From NCBI GenBank assembly GCA_028551475.1, contig CM052354.1, positions 23,893,258 through 23,957,257 of the forward strand: a stretch of DNA of 64,000 nt. Reading direction: 5' to 3'. Of this stretch, positions 42,693 through 54,000 are shown piece by piece. This DNA comes from Casuarina equisetifolia. Its lineage: Eukaryota; Streptophyta; Magnoliopsida; Fagales; Casuarinaceae. Numbering within the stretch: the stretch's first letter is position 1; each line of letters begins with the position of its first letter. The translations under genes were made by a program, and so were the position numbers. The notes under the pieces were generated by a model that saw only the letters and a list, made by a program, of their open reading frames with translations, did not search any database and was not told the DNA's origin.

Positions 42693-45650
42693 TTACCAAT
42701 AATCAGAACAAGAGCACTTTCCCCCGCTGAAACAGTGAAACCGGTATGGATCCCTCAATATGATTTTCCGCTCAACAATTAGACTAACAAACTTGTAAAC
42801 AGAATGGCAGTCACCACAAACACGAAGATTCTTGAAAATCCTGATGAGGGAACCCTCTGGACTTTTGATCAACGCAAAGGCGAGTGCAATTCTCTCACTG
42901 TGGTTCCAAAGATTGTGCTCCTTTTGTTCTTCATCTATATCTTGCAGTGAATGGGTTGTATCAGGAACATAACCTGCTTCTGTTATCATCTTCTTTAACT
43001 CTTCCAACTTGGTGTGTATCTGTTCAGTCTCTGGATGGGACTGGTCTCCTATCCCAAATGAACTCACTGTATTCTTCAACTTGACCCAACTACATGCAGG
43101 CTTCTTCTTTATGCTATTAGATCCCATACGCATCCTGACAGTCTCCATATCATCCCATCTCCCAGTAGTTGCACAGACATTTGATAGGAGAACGTAAGCT
43201 GAGTCATCTGATGGAGATAACTCAAAAAGATGACCTGCAGCTTTCCTTGCAAGCATCAAATTGCCATGGATTTTGCATGCAGCCAGCAAGCTCCGCCAGA
43301 CAAAGTCATTTGCTGGAACTGGCATCTCTTTAATAAAAATTTCAGCCTCAGCAAGCCTTCCTGATCGTCCAAGAAGATCAATTATGCATACACAATGCTC
43401 TATTCCTGCTGGGACACCAAATTCTGTAGTCATTGATGCATAGTATGCAAGGCCCTCATTCACTAGGCCTGCATGACTACATGCAGATAGGAGACAGACA
43501 AATGTGACATGATCAGGTTTGATCCCCAGCTTTAGCATTTCATGAAAAGTTTCCCTAGCCTTTTGGAAAGAACCGTGTCTTGCAAAAGTTGATATCAATA
43601 CGTTCCATGATAATCGTGATCTGTTGTTTGGTAGGGGAAGTATTCGCAACACATCATCCATTTCACCACATTTTCCATACATATCCATCGCAGTATTTAA
43701 GACATAATGATCTGAGTCAAACCCAAGTTTAATTGACAAACCATGAAGCTGTTGGCCTTCGCTCAGCATAGCCAAATCAGCAGCAGCAGCAAGAGCTAAA
43801 GTAAAGCTGAACTGATCCAAATCCACTCCATTCTGTCTCATTTTCACAATAAGTCTTAAGGCCTCTTCCCCGTGGCCACGATGAGCATTTGCAGTGACTA
43901 CAGCATTCCATGTTACAGAATCCTTATCAACTAAATGATAGAACAAGTAATTACTTGAATTAAGATCACCACACTTGGCATACATTGTGATAAGGGAATT
44001 CTGCACGTACTTATCTGACTCAAATCCTGTCTGAATCACATGTGCATGGATGGGCATTCCGTGGTTTAGTAGATTATCTGAAGTCGAGCAACTGCCAAGA
44101 ACATTTGCAATTGTGATGTAGTTTGCAGGTACATTATTTTCTCTCATCAATTTAAAAGCTTCTAGCGCTTCATCAGGTTCTTCATTCTCAGAATGACTAC
44201 CAATGAGTGCATTCCAACTTACTTCATCCCGTGTTGGCATTGTTTGGAACACTTCCTTGGCTTCAGCCATCATACCATATTTCCCATACATGGTAATTAA
44301 CCCATTGCTTATGATTAAGTTCTCATGTAATCCTGCAAGGTGTACAAGGGCATGAACAATCTTGCCTAAAGCAACAAATTCAGGGTCCGAACAGGCAGCC
44401 AATGCATTTGAAAAACTTACATGATTTATTGCTTTTCTCATCCGTATCATTGCAGCAAAAAGTTCTAAGGCAGACAGACACTTCTCATCGTGAAGATAGC
44501 TTGTCATCATGGAGTTCCATGTGATCAAATCCTTGTCTGGCATTTTCTGGAATACCAACTCTGCATCGTCAGGACTTCCAGCCTCAGAATACATATTTAT
44601 AAGGGTATTGCATACACATACGTCTGAATCCAGTCCCATTTTTACCACTAGACCGTGAATCCCTCTGCCCCATTTCAGATTATCTACAGAACTGCAAGCT
44701 GTTAATAAAGTTGAAACTGTAGTACAATCTATCTCTTCATGAATATGACGCATAGAGTAGAAATATCCTAGTGATTCTTCACCACGCCCACAATGTGCCT
44801 TTGCTGCAATCATTGAATTCCATGAGATTGTGTCACGTTTTTCCATGTTATCAAAGACATAGCAGGCTGCCTCTATGCGACCAGAACTACCAAGCATCGA
44901 TATGAGGGAGTTTGCTACAGAAACAGAAGTCCCTAATCCAGACTTTAAAACGTGTCCAAGAACTTGATTACTCAATGGCTCATCCCCGAGAATTCCACAA
45001 GCACTAGTGACTGCAGCAAGCGTGTTTTCGTTGCAACATACACCTTCGCGCCTCATTTTCCGATATAGGTCTATAGATTTTCCCAAATCTCCATTATCTG
45101 AATACCCAACTATCAATGAAGTCCAAGTGACTACGTTCCTCTCAGGCATTTCCTCAAAGAGCTTCAGGGCTGAAGAAACAGGGCCACAGGAGCAATAAAA
45201 ATTTAAAAGAGAAGTCCCCACAAAAACATCAGACAGCAAACCAATCTTAACAACAAAACTATGGATTTGAAGTCCTTCAAGCAACATACAACCTGACCTA
45301 TCACATGCTGTTACCAAACTAGCAATCAGAAACCCACTTGTCTTTAAAACATGTCCACATATTTCTCGAAAAAATCCAAACGCTTCCCGATAGAGACCCA
45401 CTCGAACAAGCCCCGACATCATGTTATTCCAAGAAGCTTCATTTTTTTCATACATTGTGTCAAACACATTCCAAGCACGTTCTATATGACCGAATTTCGA
45501 ATACATGTTTACCAAAGTATTCCCATGAAATACGCTCAAACGAACTAAACCCTTTATGCATAGTCCATGGACTGCTCTCCCCACAATTTCCTGGGTAACA
45601 ACCGAGAAACCCTTTTGAGCGAAGCTCGCAATTTCGGGGTTCGGGTGGTT
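42693..45650 (-). CDS. PPR protein, PLS class with E and DYW domains (organellar RNA editing factor)
   Basis: One uninterrupted frame, intronless as is usual for PPR genes. It has a long run of about 20 P/L/S-type repeats (for example GNTLVNMYSKFGHIERAWNV, DKDLITWNSMMTSY), then the E region. The C-terminal DYW domain has the cytidine-deaminase signature NHSERIALAF (HxE), the zinc pair VCGDCHS and the terminal CSDYW. DYW proteins convert specific C to U in plastid or mitochondrial RNA. The sequence looks orthologous to Arabidopsis At1g16480, and similarity begins around NHPNPEIASFAQKGF (45650). The frame stays open to a TAA at 45819-45821, but there is no ATG between that stop and 45506, which lies inside the repeats. 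The true start is therefore missing here or in an upstream exon. The target RNA is unknown. Confidence 0.9.
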   Translation of the reverse strand, partial: NHPNPEIASFAQKGFSVVTQEIVGRAVHGLCIKGLVRLSVFHGNTLVNMYSKFGHIERAWNVFDTMYEKNEASWNNMMSGLVRVGLYREAFGFFREICGHVLKTSGFLIASLVTACDRSGCMLLEGLQIHSFVVKIGLLSDVFVGTSLLNFYCSCGPVSSALKLFEEMPERNVVTWTSLIVGYSDNGDLGKSIDLYRKMRREGVCCNENTLAAVTSACGILGDEPLSNQVLGHVLKSGLGTSVSVANSLISMLGSSGRIEAACYVFDNMEKRDTISWNSMIAAKAHCGRGEESLGYFYSMRHIHEEIDCTTVSTLLTACSSVDNLKWGRGIHGLVVKMGLDSDVCVCNTLINMYSEAGSPDDAELVFQKMPDKDLITWNSMMTSYLHDEKCLSALELFAAMIRMRKAINHVSFSNALAACSDPEFVALGKIVHALVHLAGLHENLIISNGLITMYGKYGMMAEAKEVFQTMPTRDEVSWNALIGSHSENEEPDEALEAFKLMRENNVPANYITIANVLGSCSTSDNLLNHGMPIHAHVIQTGFESDKYVQNSLITMYAKCGDLNSSNYLFYHLVDKDSVTWNAVVTANAHRGHGEEALRLIVKMRQNGVDLDQFSFTLALAAAADLAMLSEGQQLHGLSIKLGFDSDHYVLNTAMDMYGKCGEMDDVLRILPLPNNRSRLSWNVLISTFARHGSFQKARETFHEMLKLGIKPDHVTFVCLLSACSHAGLVNEGLAYYASMTTEFGVPAGIEHCVCIIDLLGRSGRLAEAEIFIKEMPVPANDFVWRSLLAACKIHGNLMLARKAAGHLFELSPSDDSAYVLLSNVCATTGRWDDMETVRMRMGSNSIKKKPACSWVKLKNTVSSFGIGDQSHPETEQIHTKLEELKKMITEAGYVPDTTHSLQDIDEEQKEHNLWNHSERIALAFALIKSPEGSLIRIFKNLRVCGDCHSVYKFVSLIVERKIILRDPYRFHCFSGGKCSCSDYW

Positions 45651-45818
45651 TGAAAGGAACGGGACGCCATGGATCGCGGAGCCTTCTGTACATGGAACGG
45701 AAATAGGTACGGCCTTAAAGTGGTTTAGAAGCGAAAAGGAATACGGAGAGGTGGTTGTGGGGAGTTTGAGAGCTGAAGAGAGTTTTCTGCAGCACCTAGC
45801 CAGCTCTGGTTGGTGGCC

Positions 45819-48043
45819 TTAGCGAGTTGGCTTGAAATGAAGAAGAGAGAAAAGCTAAAAACTGTTGCACAACTGAAATGGGCTTCCTGCATTTGGCGAC
45901 TTCTCCTGGTTGTTAATGGTTTTGTCTATGAAGGTCGCTGGTTTCCTCAAGTTCTCATCATTCGGCGGGATAAGCTTGCATCCGTAGCGTTCAAAAGTGT
46001 TCTTCTAAGAACACTCGTTAAATTGAAATTGTCATAGTTCTAGCCTATTGTTATTTTGAAGAACATTAAAAATATGGTTACATTTTTTTTAAAAAAAAAT
46101 TAAATTTGATTGGCTGGCTCCGGATCTCTAATAAATTAGAACATTATTAATATTTACAATTAGGTTTCACTTTCATGTACCATCGAAATCACCACATTTC
46201 CATCAACGCACATGTTTGCTATGTTTTGTACCGTTGGACAAAGTACTTTACTAGGTTTAGATAGCTTTCTCATACAAATGAAGTGAGGAATTGTATTCTT
46301 TAGCATTACTATATGGGTGCATAAAGGGTGAGTCTTATAACATAAAAAAGAAAAAAGAACCATAAGTTGAAGTTTAAATTAAAAGAGTCTCTAATTTATA
46401 AGCTAATTTTTAAATTAGGTTTTTACCCTTTTAAGACCAAATTTAATATTTGAAACCTTCAATATCTTGCTCAAAGGAAGATGGAAAAGACATGTAGAGA
46501 TCGGTTTAACTAGTATTGAGATGGGATTCATATTGGGCATTGTTAGAACAGTAAAAATGATAAGTCTTTGAAGAGGACATGAATAATGACATGAGATGTT
46601 CATTTGAAAGCCTAAGTAAGTGATAATTAAAGGACTCAAGAAAATTATATTGTGAATCAATTGTATGTTATGGTTAAATTGACACAAGCTCTTTGAAAGA
46701 ATTACTTGTGCTTTTTGAACTACTTTAACACATGGACCTTCTTTGCTTGTAGGCCATGATTGAGAACTCAACTATGCCTTTATCTATATTACAAGAGGCT
46801 CTTGTATTTGCTTTGTGTGAGATGAAAATTTCATATCAAAAAATAAAATTTTTGAGGTACAACTTAAATGAAAAAAGAGCTCTCTAATTTTTGAGCTTGT
46901 TTTTATGTTGATTTTTTGGGCTTCTTGACATGTTATTAAAGCCTAGCACTAATTTTTCTCTACTTTGTGCCACCTTGAGCCCAATAACAATAATATGTGA
47001 GTGAGTTTGTGTAGCATGAGAGTTTTAGTCAAAAGATAAGATTCATGATTTAAAACTTAAATGAAGAAAATGGCTTTTTAACCTTTAAACTAATTTTTGG
47101 TTTAAACCTTTTGACCTTCCAACATTTTTTAAGTCTATGTACTATTTATGGTAATGATTAATGATGTTAAGAGACATGACTAGGAGAATGATTGAACTAA
47201 AGAAATGACATATGTGAGAAAGAAAACTATTCATTAAGGTAAATATATAATTGTAGGCAACATCACTAAATGTATGTAGTGACATGATAGAATGAATATA
47301 TTACATTTTGAGAATGACATATTTATAAAAAGAATGAGTTCATAAGTTACCACAAATATTTAAATTGATGTGATTGAAAGAGTTTAGGATGTAAGGAAAC
47401 CTTGTTTTCTAGTAATGTTGGCATTCTATTATTAAATAGGGCTTAATATAATGTTTTCAATTAGCCCATTCACTCTCAAAGATTTTTTTTTAATTTTTTC
47501 TTTTTTTTAAACTCACACACATGGGAGAGGGGGAAGGAGGCATTGAACACCCCTAACTTGGTGGAGTTTTAGGCCAGAGACTCCTTAGCTTACTAGTAAG
47601 CCAAGAAAACACTCCCTCACTCTCAATGATTACATGACCTTTTCCTAGCATAGATAAAATTATTGATTAATTTGAGATATACATGAATTTCACTATATAT
47701 AAAATGAGAGATCTTGATGGCTAGACCAATTCATACTCAAGAGTACATTGGCCCAACCTACTACCAACTGTTGTTTCTTCGTTGGGAAATGGCAAATGAA
47801 AGGATGTCAATTACTCATTCAATAACATCGTAATTCTCTCTCGTCTCTTACTTATGTCAGTGTTTGATAATGAGTATATAACCCGCTTGAGGTGGTTCTT
47901 TTCATTCGTTGCTGCATCACTGATTTGAGCTAGGACCTGTTTCCTTAGTGCATAGAAATTGCAGATGTGAAGCTTCTGAAGTTGTATAAGGTGGCCAACA
48001 TAAGCTCAACCACTTTCTGTCCTGGATGAGAATAAGGATCTAC
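45819..48043. other. Intergenic between PPR gene and receptor pseudogene
   Basis: AT-rich. It contains a SINE-like element (47490-47622). The stretch where the missing kinase exons of the pseudogene should lie (below 48044) shows no recognisable kinase sequence on either strand. Confidence 0.6.
47490..47622 (-). mobile_element. tRNA-derived SINE-like element, diverged copy
   Basis: On the minus strand a box-A-like TGGCTTACTAGTAAGC is followed by a box-B-like GTGTTCAATGCC. Then comes ATGTGTGTGAGTTTAAAAAA, the same tail as the element at 10408-10524. The interior is more GC-rich and diverged. Confidence 0.5.
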
Positions 48044-51000
48044 CTTAAAGACAAGTCCAAATCCTCCCTTTCTCAGCTTATTATTTGGACTGAAGTCTTC
48101 CGTAGCTACCTTCAGTTTAGTGTAGCTAAAAGTGAATGGTCTACCATCCATTTCCAAAAAATCTACAAATAAAATATAAACAAGAGTCATTTCTCCAATG
48201 AATGTACATGAATAAGGGTGATTTGGAAGATTATTCTTGCTTAAAATGAAATCCAACATCATATTGGAGAATAGAATGAAGAATTGTAATAGATGTTCAA
48301 ACTAACTAAAGAAAAGGACTTGATTGTAAAATTTTTTAAGCTAAATTTTTAGTTTGCATTTATTATATATGGATTAAACGAAATAAAAGAAAATTTCATA
48401 ATAAACAATTGACATCCCAATATTGTTGGATAAAATAAAAAAAATTGTAGGAGGAAGAATTTTTTTGTTTGAAAATATAAAATCTTTATATGGGAATATC
48501 ATTTTGAATGAGATTGGAAAGCTTCCAACCTATCTTTTCATTATTTTTGTAATTTTTTTAATATTGGGATGTGTCTCTATATTTTTGTGTACTAATTTTT
48601 ATTATTATAAACTAATTTTTTTTAAAATAAATAAATATAGGTTTTATCTACTAATAAATTTACTTAACAGATTTTTGACTGAAAATGTAACAAACATTTT
48701 GGATATCTAATTGATAACTTCTCCACTAGTTAATCAGTGACCATCTTTCTATTATTTAGACTAAAATGAATGAGCTTTGACAACTAGCGCAGTTTTGCAG
48801 AATGACTTTTGACTTACCCTCATCAGCATTGGTTGGAAGCGGTTTTCTTCTTCGAAAAATACACCACCACAAAAATAGATAGGGAGACTAAAACTCCAGC
48901 ACCAAGAGCAAGACCTATGATCAGACCAGCCCTATTCTTCTTGCTGCTTGGAGGTTCGTTACTAACGGTGGGTATAAAATCTATACAAACGCAAGGCCAT
49001 CAACAACACAATAATAGCATGTGAGGGGAGCAACCTTGATGTTGTAAATGAACTACAATTTTGCTTTGTATTACCTGGGGTGGCACTGATGGCTGAAATA
49101 GAAGGTCCATAAACACCAAAATGAGGTATGTTGTCTGTTCCTTTTCCAGCCCAGAAGAGATGGATTTCGATGTAGTTTTCAGATACCTGGACTTGAAATT
49201 CCTTCTGAACGGCTCGCCGATCGATTCCACTGGCCTCCTTTCGTATGTCAAAATCCTTTAAAACAATATTTCCCTGAACAAACAAGGTCAAAACTTTAAA
49301 GGAAACAGTTGTTGTTGAGGCGATCTCTTGATTCATGAATGCAATGGTCTCTTCATTTGGTACATCCGCACTGTTTTTTCTATTGTTTGGTTGAGAAATA
49401 TAAACCACGATTTCCCAGAATTTGTAACAAGGACTAGTAAACCAACAAATAAAATCTTTATTAATAAATTAAAGTCTACTTAAGAGTTGAAGAATTATGC
49501 TCAAATAGAATATCTTCAAATGATAACAAAAAACATAAACTCAATTGTTATGAGACCACTACAATTTTTTGATTATTATCCCTCTACACTATCTTATCAT
49601 TGTTTTTTTCTAACTCCAATATGCTGGGTTTGAAGAAAAATATTTGGATTCTAAAGCAATTCAATAATGTCGCACATACCTGGATATAAATATCAAAGAT
49701 ACGCCTCCCAAGACCTTTCCATGTTGAAATGCCTTCGATAGCAGTTTCTGCAAATTGAAGGCTTACATTGTACTTCCCATTCTCGAGACCGAAGCCATAG
49801 TATCTTAACGATGAAGCGGAAATTCGAGCTGTCTGGTATAGCTCTGAGTCTAAGGTGTTTGTGAACTTAGTTATTAAAGAGCTTGTATATTGAGCGTTAT
49901 TTGACCCAGTAAAATATCCAACGTTGCTAACTGCCCATCTATTTGTATTGCTCACATAATATGAAGAGGGGCCAAGTGTCTCATTATCTTTCTCATAAAT
50001 AATCCCCTTAGAGGATGTAATTTGAGGACCACCACAATTAGTGCTGAAGTTATAATCTATAACCCAATACAAAAAAGAACTTATAAGTATCTAAGCTTAA
50101 AAAAGCTAAAAGAAAAGCCTAAGAGAAAACAATTAGTCAAGTAGACTTACATCTTCCAGAGCCTCGATTGCAAGGAAAGTTCCGTTGTAGGCAATTCCAT
50201 CCTAAAGGCAAAGGCCTAAAAATAGAAGAAATGGACTTATAACAAAGAATATTGTATTTGTATGTTATGATACACTTGAAAGAAATTATAATCAAGTCAT
50301 TTGACTTATTCAAATACTCTTATTTGCATTACTTTTCCTCCTATGTTAGCATGATAGAAAGCACCTAATTAGTTGTCAAATTAGCATTTCAAGAGGCTAA
50401 GTGGTTGACTAAAGCCAAATCATGATAAGGCCAGTAACAGTTTTGGCTTGATTAAAAACAATGCTCCAAATTCATCCTAACATAAAATGGAGAGATTTAC
50501 CCGTTGGTAGAACTTTCTGATGTGAAGTTATTGGCAACTATATTGCTGCAAAATACGCCCCACAAGATCTACATGTCAGTTACACCATTACTCAAACTAT
50601 AATATGCATGCCTTTCTTCAAAATTGAAGACTTTGTACGATTGTTGATAAGGAAGTTTATTCAAGAGTAGGAGATTATAAATATTGGAAAAATAAATAGC
50701 ACAAATAAATGATATGCCTATAAAAGCAAACATACATAAGTAAATTCGGTTCGCCGACCCAAGAAGGAAAGCTTCCCCCTAAATTATTGTAAGACAAATC
50801 GCTGCAAGCAAAATATTGAAGGATGTTAGGTATATCCTCTACCCAATCAATAAATAGTGGGGTGTTCAGTACTAATTAGGCATTAGTCAAATCAAAATAC
50901 CTAGCCTACATGTCACACAAAAATCCAAATATTTAGATAAATTCTTGATAAGTTAAACATGTAAACACACCACTTCCAAATAGGGAATTACCAAGTGCAG

Positions 51001-54000
51001 GAGTTTTTGTTCAAATGACTTTTGAACTACTGCAAGATTAAGCCAACGCAAATCGATCAACATGTAACCAGAATTCACTCTATTATTGCTTCAAGAAGTA
51101 CTAAAAATCCAATAGGGTATGAGTATTTGGTGTAATCAAGAATTTTAAGAAAGTATATCAAAACACCATCTATTCCACGAAATACTTCCCTAAAATAGCA
51201 TATACTCAATAAGGGGCATGATTCTCTAACATGAGGTGGAATATATGCATAAGTCCTTGGTACAGTACATCACACTGTTCTTAAAACTTGGAAACTCAAT
51301 CGACCAAGAAGGGCTCTTTACTCTTGAAAACCATTGTTTAGGCAACTCCATTTTAAATCTATTGTAATTGTGCAAATGCATTAAATGTCTTTTGTACTTA
51401 CATGTTGAGAAGATTCCCACTTTTTTGCACAGGAAGCGTGCCATTTAATTTATTGTTTCCAAGAAACCTGATGATGAAAGAATACATGCTTCAATACTAA
51501 AAAGAGAATATTGGCATGTATTATGTGAAACTTAGGAAATGAGGTAGGTATATTACAAGATAAAGAGCGAGCTTAAAGTGAATAGCGAATCCGGAATCTG
51601 CCCTGCTATATTGTTGAAGCTCAAATCCCTGGGAGTATTATATACTATTGTCATATAAATTGTGTGATATATATAAGAATAAGGTTATCTATCAAAACTT
51701 GTAAATACTTCATGCAACTAGAGTTGATAGACTTAAGCCATACAAATCATCTGACCAAGAAAGAAGGGGAAGGAAACGGATGGGAAAAAATATTACTGAA
51801 GATGAAAGTGGTTACATTTGACACACCAAGCAATGGTTGATTACAAGAAGGGTAAGTTCATTTTTTAATCCAGGGGAATGAATGTGATAATTGTGTCTAT
51901 AGTTTGTTAGTCTTTATCTTTTACTATAGCAAACCGTAATAATTTCTCTCTTTAGGAAAATTTTGTCTAACCCTAAAAAAGGGGAAAAAAAAAGGCTAGA
52001 GAAGTTCTCTTTTATAGCTTTGGACCCAAGTAAAAAAAAAAACCTCACACAATATAAGTCCTGCTTATCAATATAACTTACAGTTGTAGCAAATTTTGGT
52101 ATTCTCCTATATTAGATGGAATTGAGGCAGAAATGTTGTTGTTCCTCAGCACTCTGCAATATGTACAATTAAATTGTTATAGCATATGCAAGAAGAACAA
52201 CAAACAAGGAAAGCAAGCATATTTGTTCTAAGCCTAAATGATTTGCCTCACAAGGTACTTAGAGACTTCATATCTTTTATGAATTCCAGTGAAGAGCCCC
52301 CGTTTGACAAGTCAGTTAGCATCCTGCAGTAGCATTAGATAGAAGATGTCTGCCTTTTAATTTGTTTAAAAAATGAAACACATATATATGTATATACATG
52401 ACCATGAAAAATAGAATGAACTATATTAAGTTGAATAAAAGATGCAGGGACTCACAACTCTGTTAGGGATGTCAACTTGGAAAATGCTGCGGGTATTGGA
52501 CCTTCGAAAGAGTTTCCTTGAAGCCTCCTAAGGGAGAATTTGGGAATGGTTACTCATAAACTGTCTTAAATGCATATTTTGCATACAACATACAAGTATG
52601 CATTAAGATTTGCTCGATATGTACTAAATGCTTGGGCATTGTCAGGGATGCTTGAATAAAATCGCTTACAAGCCAGAAAGCTTTGACCAACTGCCAATGA
52701 AGTCGGGTATCGTCCCTGTGAGTTGAGTGTCTGATACCCACCTAAGACCAAAAGAAGGATTTCCGCAAACAATTAAATTGCAGTTTTTATATTTACGTTT
52801 ATCAATATCCACTCGAGATGTTTTTTTGTTAGGAAAAGAAGATTCAAGTACTTACACTGTTACGAGGTTTGTTAAGTTGGCGAATGTGGAAGGAATCTCA
52901 CCACTAACGCCAGAACTACTTAAGTAGCTGCGAAGGTAAATGAATTTCATGAATCTACTGGTAACAGCCTATCCTGAACCTACACGAAATGTCAGCATCA
53001 CACTAGAACTTACAGTTGTTCTAACTTCGCCAAATTCCCAAGCTCCTTCGGTACAGAACCCGAGAAGTTGTTTGATGCAAAAGATCTGCAAATTTAAACA
53101 GTGAAACAATACATGAATTATAAGCATAGGTTCTTCTTGTCTTAGCTGCAGATAGTAAAGACCAGGTATGTGGGATGCAAAAACTGCAGGTAAACATACA
53201 CTAATTTGTGGAAGTACCCCTTCATAACTACTACCATCAATAGATAAAAGCGGCACGAAGGAATGGATTCCATTTAAGAACACGACAAATATCTGTCGAA
53301 AGGCAACAACGCCTTTAGACAGAATTACAAAATTGAGGATAGCGATGACTTACAAAGATCTTAATTCTGTAAGCTCTCCACATTCCTTTGGAATCTCCCC
53401 CGATAATGTATTAGAGCCAAAACTCCTAATGCGTGAAGCACCAGAAAACAGGAAAGGATAAATAATGTTGATGTATTATGTCTTAAGAGTGTCCTTCAAA
53501 TTAAGATAAGACTTACATGTATCGCATACGAGTTAGATTTCTAATGGATGGAGACAGTTTACCTTCCAAGTAATTTTCGCGCAAATCCCTATAAGAAATA
53601 GTGGAAACTTAGCATTTTCAATGGTGTCCATAAAAAGAGGCCATTGTAGCAAAAGAAGGCAAACACATATGTCACAAATCTCTGTTGGTCGACATTGTGC
53701 TCCGAAATCCAAGTAACACAAATACATAAAGAGGAAACAATACAGGGAGGTGAGGTGAGTTAGAGTCCATAGCTCTTCTGGGATTGCTCCGACAGCATCC
53801 GAGGAATAAACCTTCCTACAGAGAGAATGCAAAAAATAAGCTCTCCAAAAGGTAGAAGATTCAAAAATGCAAGTTCCAAAAATTGGATTATCATATGGAA
53901 GTATTGCAGCTTCAATTTGTACGGAAAGTTATCATATTCGTTATGAATTTGGTTTATTCAAGTTTAAAAGTGCAAGCACTTCTAAGGTGGTAGATGAATG

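Noticed and set aside
45810..46037. 75-residue plus-strand frame beside the PPR gene
   Set aside because: No homology recognised. It lies in the upstream region of the PPR gene and is probably chance.
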